In this document: positions 43,266 through 56,363 of the stretch, piece by piece
Numbering within the stretch: position 1 is the stretch's first letter
Layout of the letters: the number at the start of each line of letters is the position of its first letter
Assembly (NCBI GenBank): GCA_033032865.1
Contig: JAWHQI010000009.1
Span: 13,782,001 to 13,846,000, forward strand
Origin: Dactylorhiza incarnata
Lineage: Eukaryota; Streptophyta; Magnoliopsida; Asparagales; Orchidaceae
Length of the DNA: 64,000 nucleotides
Reading direction: 5' to 3'
Notes under the pieces: generated by a model
Told to the model about the DNA's origin: nothing
Databases searched by the model: none
What the model saw: only the letters and a program-made list of their open reading frames with translations
Made by a program: the position numbers and the translations under genes

Positions 43266-46200
43266 ATGGCAAGTGGTTCACATTCCACCTTGTCCCTAAG
43301 AGCTATCCTTGAGAAGGACAAGCTTAGTGGGACGAACTATATGGACTGGTATAGGAACCTGAGAATTGTTCTCAGGCAAGAGCGAAAGCTCTACGTCTTG
43401 GAAGAAGAAGCCCCCGAGGTGCCGACCGGGAACTCATCCCGTGTTGATAAGGATGCTTATAAGAAGTATACCGATGACGCCTTAGACGTCGAGTGCCTTA
43501 TGCTTGCCACCATGAACTCTGAGCTTCAGAAGCAACACGAGAACATGGGGTGCAAGGAGATTGACGAGCACCTAAAGAAAATGTTTCAAGGGCAAGCTCG
43601 TCAAGAGAGGTTCGATGTCACGAAGGCCTTATTTCAGTGCAAAATGGGAGCTCGAGACTCGGTTGGTACTCACGTACTCAAGATGATTGGGTATATAGAG
43701 AACCTGGAGAGACTGGGTTTTCCTCTGGGTCAAGAGTTGGCCACAGATCTTATCCTGCAATCGTTGCCGGATAGTTATGAGCAGTTTGTCTTGAACTACA
43801 ACATGAATGAAATAGACAAGACACTGCCCGAGCTCCTAGGCATGTTGCGAACTGCCGAGATAAACATGAAGAAGGCCAAGCCTGCTAGTCCCATTTTGAT
43901 GGTACATAAAGGCAAGGGTAAGGCCAAGGGCTTCAAGAAGACGAAGGTGGGACCTAAGTCACATCTTGAGCCCAAATCTTCTGCGCTGAAAAAGAAGAGC
44001 ACCGTGAAGGAAGGGAAATGCCACCACTGTGGCAAGGCTGGTCATTGGAGGAGGAATTGTCCTTCGTACATTGACGGTCTGCGAAAATTGAAGGGAGGTA
44101 TGACTTCCGCTTCGAATATTTACGTTATAGAGATAAACCTTTCTGCTCCTTCATCTTGGGTATTGGATACCGGATGTGGTTCTCACATTTGTACAAATGT
44201 GCAGGAACTAGGAAGGAGGAGATTGCTGAGTAAAGGAGAGGTGGACCTGCGCATCGGCAATGGAGCAAGAGTTGCTGCTGTAGCCGTAGGGGTTTACCGT
44301 CTTTCTTTGCCCAGTGGGCTTGTAATAGAACTTAATAATTGTTATTATGTTCCGGCTATAACTAGAAACATTATATCCATTTCATGCTTAGACATGATTG
44401 GATTTTCTTTTATAATTAAGAACAATTGTTATTCTATATTTAAGAATGATGTTTGTTATGCTGTAGCTCAATTGTTTAATGGTCTTTATGTTTTGAACCA
44501 AGACCATCCGATCTATAATGTAGATAATAATAAAAGACTAAGAACAAATGACTCAAATCCTACATATCTCTGGCATTGTCGTTTGGGCCATATAAACGAG
44601 AAGCGCATATCCAAGCTCCATAAAGATGGACTATTGGACTCATTTGATTATGAATCATTCGAGCGATGCGAGTCTTGTTTATTAGGCAAAATGACTAAAG
44701 CCCCTTTCACTGGTTATACTGAGAGGGCTGAGGATCTCTTGGGTGTTGTACATAGTGATGTATGCGGACCCATGAGTTCTATGGCTAGAGGTGGGTTTTT
44801 CTACTTCGTTACATTTACTGATGATTTCAGTAGATACGGATATGTGTATCTTATGAAGTGCAAATCCGAAACTTTTGAAAAGTTCAAAGAGTTTAAAAGT
44901 GAAGTGGAGAACCAATTGGGTAAAAAGGTTAAAGCACTCCGATCTGATCGAGGTGGCGAATACCTGAGTCATGAGTTCCGTGATCATCTGAAAGAGTGTG
45001 GTATTGTATCACAGCTCACTCCACCTAGGATACCGCAGCATAATGGTGTGTCTGAGAGGAGAAATCGTACTCTGTTAGACATGGTACGGTCGATGATGAG
45101 TCATGCAGACTTGCCTGTTTCTTTTTGGGGTTTTGCTTTAGAGACTGCTGCAATAACACTGAATCGCGCTCCAACGAAAACGGTTCTAAAGACACCATAT
45201 GAGATATGGACTGGGAAGCGTCCTAGTATGTCATTCATTAAAATTTGGGGATGTGAGTCATACGTATGACGTCAAATGCCTGACAAGCTAGAACCCAAAT
45301 CAGATAAGTGTTATCTGGTGGGATATCCTAAGGAAACGAAAGGATATTACTTTTACCTACCGTCTGAGGGCAAAGTGTTTGTCGCAAGGACGGGTGTCTT
45401 CTTGGAGAAAGAGTTCTTGTCAAGAAAGACGCAAAAGGTAGAACTTGAAGAAGTTCAAGAACCACAAGTAGTGAATGAACCAGAGTTGGATTCTGAGCCA
45501 GGACTACAAGATGTTGTAGCTGGAGAACCTGCTCAAGAGACACAAGTCCTACGTAGATCTGGTAGACCAAGATTTGAGCCTGAGAGATATGGATTTCTCG
45601 TGTCTCAAATAGGTAACGTGTTGCTTATGGATCATGATGATGAACCAGCAACCTACCAAGAGGCTATGAATGGACCGGACTCCGACAAATGGCTTGAGGC
45701 TATGAAATCCGAAATGGACTCCATGTATACAAACCAAGTTTGGAACTTGGTGGAACCACCTGAAGGGGTACGACCCATAGGGTGCAAGTGGGTCTTCAAG
45801 AAGAAGACCGACATGGATGGGAATGTACAGACATTCAAAGGGCGACTGATGGCTAAGGGTTTCAAGCAAATTCATGGTGTTGACTATGATGAGACCTTTT
45901 CCCCTGTTGCCATGGTAAAGTCCATTAGGATATTGCTTGCTATTGCTGCGTATTATGACTACGAGATCTGGCAGATGGATGTCAAAATGGCTTTCCTAAA
46001 TGGAAACCTCCTTGAGGAAGTGTACATGACACAACCCGAGGGTTTTGTATCCCCAAATGAAGCCACTAAAATATGCAAGCTGAATAAGTCCATCTATGGA
46101 TTGAAACATGCCTCTAGAAGTTGGAATCTTCGTTTTGATGAGAAGATCAAAGAGTTTGGTTTTGTCAAGAACGAGGATGAACTGTGTGTTTACAAGCGAA

Positions 46201-47222
46201 TCAGTGGGAGCATTGTTGTCTTCCTGATATTGTATGTAGATGACATACTGTTGATCGGGAATGACATACCTACCCTGAAAGTTGTTAAGAACAACCTAGG
46301 GAACTGCTTTTCTATGAAGGACTTGGGTGAAGCGACTTACATACTCGGTATTAAGATCTATAGAGATAGATCGAAGAAGTTGCTGGGTTTGACCCAAAGT
46401 ACGTACATTGAGAAGGTGTTGAAGCGGTTCAACATGCTTGAGTCCAAGAAAGGATTTTTGCCCATGTCTCATGGTGTAAATCTCTCTAAGGATCAGTGTC
46501 CAAAATCTTGCGAAGATAAGGACCGCATGAAGTTGATTCCATATGCTTCGGCAATTGGGTCAATCATGTATGCAATGTTATGTACTCGACCCGATGTCTC
46601 TTTTGCTTTGAGCATGACTAGCAGGTATCAGTCTGATCCTGGTGAATGTCACTGGATAGCCGTAAAGAATATCCTGAAGTACTTAAGAAGGACTAAGAAT
46701 GTATTCTTGGTGTATGGTGGAGAGGAAGAGCTCGTTGTAAGTGGTTACACGGATGCCAGCTTCCAAACTGATAGGGATGATTCGAAGTCTTAGTCAGGGT
46801 TTGTGTTTTGCCTGAATGGAGGAGCTGTGAGCTGGAAGAGTTCCAAGCAAGAGACAGTTGCTGATTCTACAACTGAGGCCGAGTATATCGCTGCGGCAAA
46901 CGCAGTGAAGGAGGCTGTATGGATTAGGAAATTCATCGGTGAGCTAGATGTAGTTCCTAGCATTGTTGGTCCCGTAGTTCTCTACTGTGATAACAATGGT
47001 GCAATTGCACAATCTAAGGAACCTAGATCCCATCAGCGCTCCAAGCACATACTTCGGCGGTTCCATCTTATTCGTGAGATTGTCGAACGAGGAGATGTGA
47101 ACATTTGCAGAGTGCCGACTGAGGAGAATATTGCAGATCCACTGACAAAGCCTCTCGCGCAGAGAAAGCATGATGGTCATACTAGATCAATGGGTATACG
47201 ATACCTGAATGATCAACTCTAG
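43266..47222 (+). pseudogene. Gag-pol polyprotein of element F, two in-frame stops
   Basis: One frame of 1318 codons encodes all copia enzymes. Gag (KLSGTNYMDWYRNLR) is followed by zinc knuckle CHHCGKAGHWRRNC (residues about 252-265), protease LDTGCGS (about 299-305) and the pre-integrase HCRLGH and CESCLLGK motif. Integrase has D498 (HSDVCGP), D561 (SDRGGEY) and E597 (SERRNRT). RT has GCKWVFKKK and YVDD at 990-993; RNase H ends with TEAEYIAA and DNNGAI. Stops: TGA at 45267-45269 between integrase and RT, and TAG at 46791-46793 before RNase H. Otherwise the frame is open from 43266 to 47222. Length is normal for the family. Lineage perhaps Tork/TAR-like; not certain. Confidence 0.95.
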
Positions 47223-48198
47223 TGGGAGTCTTGTGGGTTGCATGTAAAATAAATATTCTGTTGGCTGTTTAAAATTTATTCATATGATGAATTGTGTACC
47301 AATTATTTCCTTTTACAATTAATGGCAAGTTCTTTTATTACGATATACTGTTTCTATATGATAGAATAAAATTCGTGATAAATACCCTTAGAATGTTCGC
47401 TTCCATAGGACATCAAGTACGTGACTTGAATGTGAGAGCCTATGATTTCGAAGCCTCATTCTTAAAAGGTCCCTGGTCGAGGTATCATCGTAGAAGCTAA
47501 GGGTGATGATGATAAATTAAGACTAGCATGTGTGTTGACTGATGACCGGTTCTCACAGGTCATGATATTGTGATATCAAGTCATCACGTGGGTACTTATT
47601 AGTGAACAAGTTGTATTGGACAGACCCAACCTGAGACTACTTTGTGGATTGTTACTTAAAAGTGTCACAAGTAGGTCTCATTTGACAATGGTGTTGTGGT
47701 CCTTTGACCTGAAGTCACAGCATTCATCGAGTGAGGAAGAGCGTGCTTTGATGTCATCTAAAGTCTTCCTTGAAGAAGGTTGATGATAAGGGTGGTCGTT
47801 GGGTACGTTACGAATCATTTGGGTGTTTGGGTGTGAGCAGATATGAGATTTGTCCTCCTATATAACAGGAGTTGCATCCATGGGTCCCTTGATGGAATTG
47901 GACTGGGGAATGCATGGCCATGCTTGGTTGAGTCAATATGTGATATTGAGCTCACCATTCTCTGGAAGTCCGTTCTAGATCAAGAAACTTGGATTGAGCT
48001 ATTATGAGGGTGACACGGTCCATGCCTCTAGTTCTTTCCGGATGTAAGGGACAAAGGGACAAAGACAACGCTGGAACATTGGTCATAAAGGCTTATGAGT
48101 TATGAACTCTTATTGCTTGGGGAGCAATGATGCATTGCTAGATGCCGCTCATTGTTTGTGAGGTTTTTGTTTGATACTTTCAAGATCAAGTGGGAGAC
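47223..48198 (+). other. 3' untranslated region of element F
   Basis: Nearly 1 kb without a convincing ORF. Ends with the polypurine-like tract AAGTGGGAGAC at 48188-48198, directly before the 3' LTR. Confidence 0.8.
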
Positions 48199-49140
48199 TG
48201 TTGGAGTTACCATTGTGATCTAGAAGTGGTCAAACATGTAATGTCACTGCCAACGCGATATGAGCCTGCAGGGTCGCACATAAGAGCATGTGGAGAAGTT
48301 GGAAGATTGACTATGTTGGTAAAGGTTACCAATCACCATATAGAATGGGGGAAGTCCAGCAAATGTTGCTGTCTGAATTCGTCGGGTTTACACGGATAGA
48401 ATTCGTCGGATTCGTCGGGATTCGTCGGATTGTTCCGTGGAATCTCGACGAATTGTTACAGAGATCCTTAACTCGGTAAATGTTGCCGTCTGACATGATT
48501 CGTCGGATTCGTCGGGATTCGTCGGATTGTTCCGTGGAATCTCGACGAATTGTCACAGAGAGGATTAACTCGGCAAATGTTGCCGTCTGATATGATTCGT
48601 CGGATTCGTCGGGATTCGTCGGATTGTTCCGTGGAATCTCGACGAATTATAACAGAAGCCCCTATTTTGCTGTGTGGTCTGCGGATAGCGATTCTTCTAG
48701 AAGCTGTTTATCCTTTGGGTATAAATAGAAGCCGACGGAAGGAGTTCCGCTCTCGCTCGAACCCTAGACGGAAGTGTTCCGCCGTTCTGCATCGCCTCCG
48801 CCGACTTCCTCTCCGACGATTGTCGCCGGTGTTGTTCTTCCTGAAGTGGATCTAGCAATCCGTGGAAGCGCAAGGTGTAGTCTTCTTCTCCCGGCTCGTG
48901 TGGACTGCTGTAGAGACGTAGACATTATTCTACGTGAGAACTCTTGCAAAGCCGACGAAGGCAATCTTCTTCTTGGAGCATCTAGGTTGGATTTGATCCA
49001 ATCCCGCCAAGGTAATTTCAAACCTAGCATTTTGATTAACTTCTTGATTCAATATTCATGGTCGATCCGAATCTTTTGGGTTGTTTCTCTTCATTTCCGC
49101 TGCGCCTACATTTGATGTATGGTTCTAGAAAAACCCAACA
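48199..49140 (+). repeat. 3' LTR of element F
   Basis: 942 bp, same ends as the 5' LTR, lacking its 35-bp stretch after the TATA box. Few substitutions, so insertion looks recent relative to G. Confidence 0.93.
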
Positions 49141-49532
49141 TTGCCCTAGTTTGCTTTCGCTCATTTCGTCGCGTGTCTGCCTTTATAGGAGAGTTTAAGA
49201 TAAGGAACCGTTAGGCGTGCGTCCTTGGTGACCGCCATGTTCAAGTTTCTGTGCAAGTGTTTCAACCAAGTCTGTCCTATGTAGACCAACCTGTTCGTAT
49301 CTTGGAGAAGCAAGTGCGAGAGTTGAGAAGAAAGACCATCCCTATGGTGAAGGTCCTATGGGACAATTAGGATGTTTGAGGTGCGACCTGGGAGCTAGAG
49401 TCAACAATGAAGGAGTCCTATTCTCATCTTTTCGGCTAGTTTCCCCGGTGAGTTTTTGTCTCTTGCGCTTTTCCTTGTTTGATATTGTTGTTGCAAAGTT
49501 TCGGGGCGAAACTTTTTGTTAGGAGGGGTGGA
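49141..49532 (+). pseudogene. G second internal region, right part
   Basis: Colinear with 27144-27535. It contains the polyprotein C-terminus (49229-49439), with extra stops where the first copy has CAG and CGA codons, and the polypurine tract 49518-49532. With 32850-34098 and 41231-41299 it sums to 1705 bp after removing one copy of each target duplication, exactly the length of the first internal region. Confidence 0.88.
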
Positions 49533-50705
49533 TGTAACGCCCCAGGTTTTCTCAGTCTTTTAAGCGGGGAATACGAGACGATAATGTCTTAATTATGAAA
49601 TTATCGTTGCGTAGTATAAATGTGAGGGGGCATTACCGTTTCAGAATCGTCGTCGTCGCCCGACGAATTTTTATTAAATGGTGGCGTAAATGGGGTTATA
49701 TGAATGCAAATGTGTATATAAATACGTATATATGTATACATGTGTAATTATAAGCGTGCATAAAAATTTATATATAATCATGCTCTTATAAATGTATTCC
49801 CTTGGGTATGCATGCTTGAAGTTTTTAGGGGAAGGGGTTTCGTGTCGGGTGCTAAATTTATACCATTTTATATGTGTATAGGGGTATATAAACATATATA
49901 TATATATATAGATAAAGAAAAAAAAGAGAGGTGTAAATATATGTACCTACATACACAATATATATAATATTGATGCAAATTTTGTGAGAATTTATGCATT
50001 TTTTATAAAATCCGGGGAAGTAATGGTGGAGCAGCAGCCTTTCTTCCTTTCTTTTCTCCCTTTCCCGTGCAATCCTGGAACCCTCTTGGGTGGAGAGCAA
50101 GGGTTTCGTCGGAGCCGCCGAGAATCGATGGGTTCGGCCGTCGGAGGGGTTGTGGGAGGTTGCCGGGCCTGTCTTCGTCGTCGGGGCTGTGCTGACAGTC
50201 GGCCCTCGTCGAGATTTCCGCGATTTGGCGGGTCACCGGTCGATTTGAGGCAAGAGACCTTTTCCTCCTCCTTCCCTGCACTTTCTTTCTTCTGCTTATC
50301 TGGATTATGGCTGCGATTATGGGGTATGCAAGTTCTTTCTTTTTGGTACTTTTACTTGGATTTCATATGGAAGGTTCCTTAGTTGATATGCTAGAGGTTT
50401 CTGCATAATTTCTGGGCATACCTGTTTGGTACCATGGGCTAGTCCTAATCCTAATCGGTGGAAGTAATTTTGCATTTCATAAGAAAACTTGGATAAATTT
50501 CGTGGTTATTCATGCTTGGTTCATGGGGCTAATTTCAAATCCTAATCTGTTGGCTAATCTTGCATTTCATTAGAAAACCTGGGTGGATTTTGTGGGTATT
50601 CATCCTTGGCTCTTGGGGTGTACCTGCTTGGTATGTTAGGCTGTCCTTAATCCTAACTAGTTGTGGAAGTTCTGCATTTCAGTTATAAAGAAATCTGGAT
50701 GGATG

Positions 50706-50706
<1 letters not shown>

Positions 50707-50750
<44 letters not shown>
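50707..50750. repeat. (AT)n microsatellite in LTR3
   Basis: About 44 bases of AT; LTR2 has about 14 at the same point (30065-30079). Confidence 0.9.
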
Positions 50751-50751
<1 letters not shown>

Positions 50752-51395
50752 ATGCATACTCTGTGCCTTTCCCTAGAGATTTGGATGGATAAATTATGCA
50801 TATCTATGCTATTTTGCGCATTTCATTGATAAGACTTCCCTAGGATTAGAGAAGTTTGCTCGCCCTAAGATTGTGTAACTATTACTTCTTTATGAAGTTC
50901 CCCGTCGACTTTGAAATGAAGTCTTCTAGTCAACTTTGATATAAGTCCTCCTCGTTGACTTGATATAAGTCTTTTCCTGTAGGCTCTTGTTGAGTTTCCT
51001 GTCGATTTCATCGCTTATTCTGAATTATTTCCCCTTATATCTATATGTTCTTCCGCCGGGTGTTCCAGGGTATCTCAAACATTGTTATCAAACCTTTTAA
51101 GTCCCTTTGGCTGAGACTTTTGATAAAGCTTTGCTCTATTCTTTGAGTTGCCCTGTTTTTGGTTAGTATTCATTGTGGTGTCTTGTCGTGCCTTATTCTT
51201 CATGCTGTTACGGGAAGTTCGTTGGGAGTCAAGTTTGGACTCACCAAGTGTTTTCAAATGAATCGTTGAGTAGTGTTTATTTCTTTGTGACCCTATTCTT
51301 AGGGTGTTATGGTGCTGATATCTCGGGTTACGTCCCGTGTCTTAATCGAAACATAATTCAATTATTTAGAACCTTTGTCTTAAGCCTTGCCCGGT

Positions 51396-51655
51396 GGGTT
51401 TTGGCTTTTTGGGTGGCAGTGGATAAAGGACCACCACCCAGTTTTGGCTTTTTGGGTGGCAGTGGATAAAGGATCACCACCCGGTTTTGGCTTTTTGGGT
51501 GGCAGTGGATAAAGGACCACCACCCGGTTTTGGCTTTTTGGGTGGCAGTGGATAAAGGACCACCACCCGGTTTTGGCTTTTTGGGTGGCAGTGGATAAAG
51601 GACCACCACCCGGTTTTGGCTTTTTGGGTTGGCAGTGGATAAAAGACCGCCACCT
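51396..51655 (+). repeat. 43-bp minisatellite, 6 copies (LTR3 of G)
   Basis: Same unit as in LTR1 and LTR2, two copies more, with the same diverged last copy. Confidence 0.92.
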
Positions 51656-52648
51656 GTTTAATTTGAGCTGATCAGTTTTAAGTTCTTATAAACATATATG
51701 CTTATATATGTGTATTATGATATTATATGTATAACCCCCACCTCTGAGCCACAATGGCGGACACGCGGTTGACTTTGATTGCCTTGGTTATTACCTTCTG
51801 GTGTAGGCTTTTCCTCTTACCGAGTGCACTCGTTTGAGCTGGCTCGAGTTGTTGTAAGATTATTGATGTTTATCTGCTTAGTTCTCCTTTCTGCAATATT
51901 TTATTTCTGATTGCTGTTAATCTTGGTTTTCTTGCACCCTTTGGGCTGAGGCATTCTTTTCTTATGAATGTCTCAGGTTCAGGTCTTTAGCTGCCGCAGG
52001 AGTTAGAGCGGTGTCGTTCAGTTTTCCTATCGAGGCACTTCCTCTCTTCTAGGTAAGGGGCAGTTCTTTAGTTGTTGCCGTCTTTTGGATGTTTTCCTTC
52101 TTTCCTGCGGGTTCGTGTCAGTTGTTGGCGCCCGTTTGGCTTTTATGCTTAGTTTACTTGCTTGTAGTTTTGCTGTTGCTTTCGGGTTGTTTACCTACTT
52201 GTTCTCTGGGAAGCTTTATGCTAGGATGCATTAGTTACTTTATTGGTATAAAAATGTCATTCTTGCACATCATAATTTTTAGTAATTGTCACATACTTTG
52301 ATGACCGTAGAAAATACTTTCTTACTATACTAAACATAGACATGTGCATATCATTTCTGGGATGTGGATCTTCATGCTCATTTAGGCTAAAAACAAACCT
52401 ATTTTCCGCTGCGTATGTATAGCTTTCTACTTGTGGAGTAGTGATCCACGGGACCGAGGGACGCGGTCCTAAGATAAAAATGTAAATTTTCTTTTTATCT
52501 CAAACATATATGTCTTTTATAAATTTATCGTAAGGAGTGTTTGCCTGAGCGTCTGTAGTCGTCCCCTGCAGGAAGTGGCATCACAGCGCGTATTTTCCCT
52601 TGCTCTGATAATATGCATTAAATTCTTGGGAAAATGCGGGTTGTGACA

Positions 52649-54566
52649 CTCGCCAACCAAGAAAGCATATTCACCGACCATTGCAGTGTACTCGCCGACC
52701 ATAACAACATCTCGAAGACCACTTCTATAACATCCAAAAATTTGCGCCGCGTTCTTTTTATTTCAGGGTCTGATCACGAGAGAAATTGATCGAGCCAACA
52801 TCTTGATGAGGTACGATTTTGTTATGGTTAATTATTGCGCGTTAATCAACAGTTTAAATGATGTTTTTGGATTGTTTTCGGCGCAATTTAGAGGTTTGCG
52901 GTAACTTTAATCTCATGAAACTAGTGAAAAAGTGGTGCATGCAATGGCGTAATTGTAACATGGGGAAAATGTTTCATTTCTCCCTCTTTTGAAATTGGGA
53001 GTCACGGTCCCCTTTTTGCCAAGCCACAATTTTTTCCATTTTAAAACCCCCACGATTAGGTTGTAACCCCCAGTCACGCACCTTTAGGTTAACTCCCACC
53101 CGCGTGTCTGATTTTTATACTTTCCAGTCGAGCACACGACATTAAAGAAGGAAACCGCCGCTCCCTTTTCTCTCTCGCAGACGTCTCGGGCATCCGACTT
53201 GTTCCTCATTCCTGAAGTTCGTCGACGCCCTTGCTCCTCTGTTCAAACTCAGCAATCATTCTCCTTGTTGAAGACGTCATTAGCAGACCTCAGAGACTCG
53301 CTCTATCATGCCCTAGTTCAGCTATTTGTGCTCTGGACTGTCGGCTGGAGTTTTTTATTTCTTAATCCCTCCTTAGTTCCTCCTCTTCATTTAATCGATC
53401 CCTTCTTGGAGGTAACTGACTCCTTCTCCTATCCCCCAAATTTCAGACATGTTAGATAGTGGTTTTCCTATTTCAAAAATTTTAGAAGCCCTCAATGAGA
53501 CTCCTCAGTAGAGATTTGTGTTCGATCGACTCTTCCTTTCAGTTTTGCACAGGTATCGTGCTCTCCGTTTTCATTTTCAGTCAACACTCATATGACCTCC
53601 CATACAGAATGTCCAACTAAGCCTTATGAAATATCAATTTGGGATTCTTTTCGCATAACCGTGTTTGGATAGACAACTTCCAATTTAGACGAGGCCTATT
53701 TGCGTCTCAAAAATCGCAACACTCCTTTGATAGTAAAGTGGTAAGCTTTCTATCTCTCTGTCTTGGTATTATTCTTAAAATTTTAGGAGGTTTGAATATA
53801 TTTATATTAAGTGTTTTCCATTAGGGTCCACAAAGAGATTTGGGGAAAGAGAACTTCGTGATTTATTGGAAATGTTTCTCGCATGTCTATCCGAGTAACC
53901 TAGTCACCTATGTCGCTGCACCGCGTTTATGAACGCAGCAACCTCGAGGTAAGAAATCATATTCTATTTGGCTAGACATATCAGATAGTATTCCATAAAA
54001 TATTATTTTATAGTTAAGAGAATAATTAGAAACCCGCACGTATCAATATGCAATAATAATGATGATAAACAACTATAAACTCATCAAGCGTCCAGTTAAT
54101 ACAAGTAGATCATAAATAATATATTTTTCTTTCTGTTAGATCCCCCAAAAGTTTGTAAGAATATACAGGACATGTAATCACGTAATTCTTTAGAATGCAA
54201 GGAAATACTAAACTATATGAATATGTATATAATTAGGTGATTAACTAGTAAGAAGCACGACCTAAGGCATTCAGATGATTAAGTATGCAATCTAATATTT
54301 AATGGAAAATAATTATGAGGCATGATTGAGACTTTCTGTCGTGATAGATAGAGACACTATCTTACTCATGAGCCATAACAGACCGTACGAGCCTCATGTT
54401 TGGGGAGACAACACCCATTTAAAAGACTAGTAGATGCGAGTCCGTGTATGTGAGACACTAGAATATGTGCGTTCGTTAGTAGGGATTCAGATCGCTTGAA
54501 TGCACATAAGAAGCTATAACCTAGAATATGAAGAAGAATAATCTTAAAATACTTAGAATTCAAGTG
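52649..54566. other. Unassigned DNA between G and C
   Basis: No gene supported. 52649-52720 is a short phased repeat (listed separately). TATAACATCC at 52727 looks like a mutated gypsy LTR start (TGTAACATCC). The frame 53199-53459 has no recognisable family. After C is removed the sequence continues at 62575. Confidence 0.6.
52650..52720. repeat. 21-bp phased TCGCCGACC repeats
   Basis: TCGCCAACC, TCACCGACC, TCGCCGACC and TCGAAGACC start at 52650, 52671, 52692 and 52712. The array is cut at its left by the end of G LTR3, so only a remnant is visible. Confidence 0.75.
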
Positions 54567-54752
54567 TGTTGGGAAAACCCCCTTTTTGATTTAACTTAAC
54601 AAATTACTTAAAAGTGATTTTATCTACTAGGATTTAAATTACCTATTGTATTGTGAGGGTAATATGGTCATTAGATGTCTTAGGATGTCATACTCAACAT
54701 AGGGTATCAGGACTAGATCAAGGGAAGCAAAATTGGGCTAAGTTAACATTTA

Positions 54753-55060
54753 CGTTGAATAGAATTCGACGTAACATCGAGTCCATATCGACGCTGCTCT
54801 GACTAGAAGTCCAAGTGGTCCAACCCTCTGTCAAAGTAACTCAAGTCGACGTACCATCGAATAGATGTAGACGTAAAAGGCCAGGGACTTGTCGGAGTAA
54901 CTGGAGAAGTCGATGCAGCTTCTACTTCAACTCGACGCAGAAGAGGTTATCTGTTGAAGCCATCTAAAGTCGATGCAATGTATATTTTATCTCGATGCAG
55001 ATAATGAAAGTCAGAGTGGATGCTGTTCAACTTGATGGGTGCATCGATAAGAAATCGACG
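54753..55060. repeat. CGTCGA-N7-TCGACG dyads in the 5' LTR of C
   Basis: Dyads with exactly 7-base loops start at 54753 and 54775 (22 bp apart), 54855 and 55042; further single TCGACG/CGATGC motifs lie between. Arms show CpG loss (CGTTGA, CATCGA, TAGACG). Counterpart at 61077-61400 in the 3' LTR. Confidence 0.85.
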
Positions 55061-55433
55061 CAACGTCGACTAGCTGAGTTCAGTCAGAGTACAGAAGAAA
55101 TCAAAGCAGCTCTTAGAATGAACTCGAAGCAGCGTCGATAAGAGAGGAAGTTAATTCGACGCTACGTCGAATACAATCTGTGAAAGTTCAACCTATGCAG
55201 CTATCATTTTGATGCTTCTATCATGGCCCACATCTTTCAGTCCGTTATCCAACGACCTAATAATTGCCTGAAGTAGAAGGAAGCATTAAAGAAGGAGATT
55301 AAGACTTTCTTGGAAGTATACACCTCCTGGGTGGATGGGTCGAGAAGTAATAAAGGAATGAAAGAGAATGTCTATCAAAGATACCTTTTTAGGTCTTACC
55401 TAACAAGGAAACAAATTCAAATTAAAGACAGAC

Positions 55434-55440
55434 TATATAA
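55434..55440 (+). promoter_or_regulatory. TATA box of element C
   Basis: TATATAA, conserved in the 3' LTR at 61759-61765, downstream of the dyad cluster. Confidence 0.55.
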
Positions 55441-56264
55441 GGATAGAGAAGAAAGAGATGAGCAAGTCAATTAACACATTTTCTCAGCCGTCTTCTTTCA
55501 TATTAGGGTTTCTCTTCTTCTTCCTCCTCTCTCAGAAACCCTAACAAAGAACAGAGAAGAAAAGAGAACAACAACTGGTCTTCATCTGATAGACTAGAAG
55601 ATCCAACAGCTACTTCTCATCACCATCATATAGCAGCAGGATCTGAATTAGAGAAGTCAAAAAGAATCTGACAAACAAAGTCTCTACAAATCATCACCAT
55701 CAAAAGCAGAGGCTAATCAATAGCAGATTCTGTGGGGGTTTTACATTGGCTGTTCTTCAATCAACCATCATAAGAATTTTGAGAACAAAATTCATACAAC
55801 ATTCTTTCTTCTCCTTCTCTTTCTCATTTTGTAACAGAGTTTTATTAATCCCTCTTCAACGGATTTAGTGGTTCAAGATCTCCTTATCAAAAGATCTGGT
55901 TGTTCAAGATCTCCTCACCAAAAGATCTGGTGGTTCATGATCTCCTTATCAAAAGATCAGTGGTTCTAAGAGTCTCCTGATCAAAACACTCAGGCACAGG
56001 TGGTGCATTCCTACCAGGTGGTAGAAGAGAGGACTACCCACATTTTAGGGAACCTCTATAAAATTCATTGTGTCTGTGCTGTGATTTTCTGTGATGTCTG
56101 ACTTTCTTATTCTGCACTTTATTTCCTGCATTCTTTATTCTGCCTGGATTGTTAAGCATAACTCTTTAGAGTAATTTATTGTTAAACACAGTTAGGATAG
56201 AAATAATTTTAAAACTCTATTCACCCCCTCTAGAGGAATCTTAGAGGCACACTGTGCACTTTCA

Positions 56265-56280
56265 ATTAGTATCAGAGGGA
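56265..56280 (+). other. Primer-binding site of element C, altered
   Basis: ATTAGTATCAGAGGGA follows the LTR; TAGTATCAGAG differs by one base from the tRNA-iMet complement TGGTATCAGAG. Confidence 0.8.
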
Positions 56281-56363
56281 GGTTGATCAATAAGAGGTTA
56301 ACACCTTGATCAAAAATATCTCCTACTCTTATTTCTTTTCTATAAACATATTTTATAAAGAAA

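Larger units (their letters stand above)
41300..49140 (+). mobile_element. Element F: Ty1/copia retrotransposon with complete gag-pol
   Basis: LTRs 41300-42276 and 48199-49140, TGTTGG...CCAACA ends, target duplication ttgcc (41295-41299, 49141-49145). One polyprotein frame with gag, protease, integrase, RT and RNase H in copia order. Two in-frame stops and the absence of a primer site after the 5' LTR make it inactive. The youngest or among the youngest insertions of the nest by LTR similarity. Confidence 0.95.
49533..52648 (+). repeat. LTR3 of G (3.1 kb)
   Basis: TGTAACGCCCC to TTGTGACA. It lacks the tandem duplication of LTR2 and about 950 bp that LTR2 has at 30150-31108. No primer site follows, so it is the right end of the chain. 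A short region at 49648 has TCGTCG...CGACGA, a lone dyad of the CGTCG type. Confidence 0.9.
54567..56264 (+). repeat. 5' LTR of element C
   Basis: 1698 bp. Dyad cluster in the first 600 bp, TATATAA at 55434-55440, direct repeats of AAGATCTCCTTATCAAAAGA at 55878-55990, end TATTCACCCCCTC...TTTCA. Confidence 0.9.
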
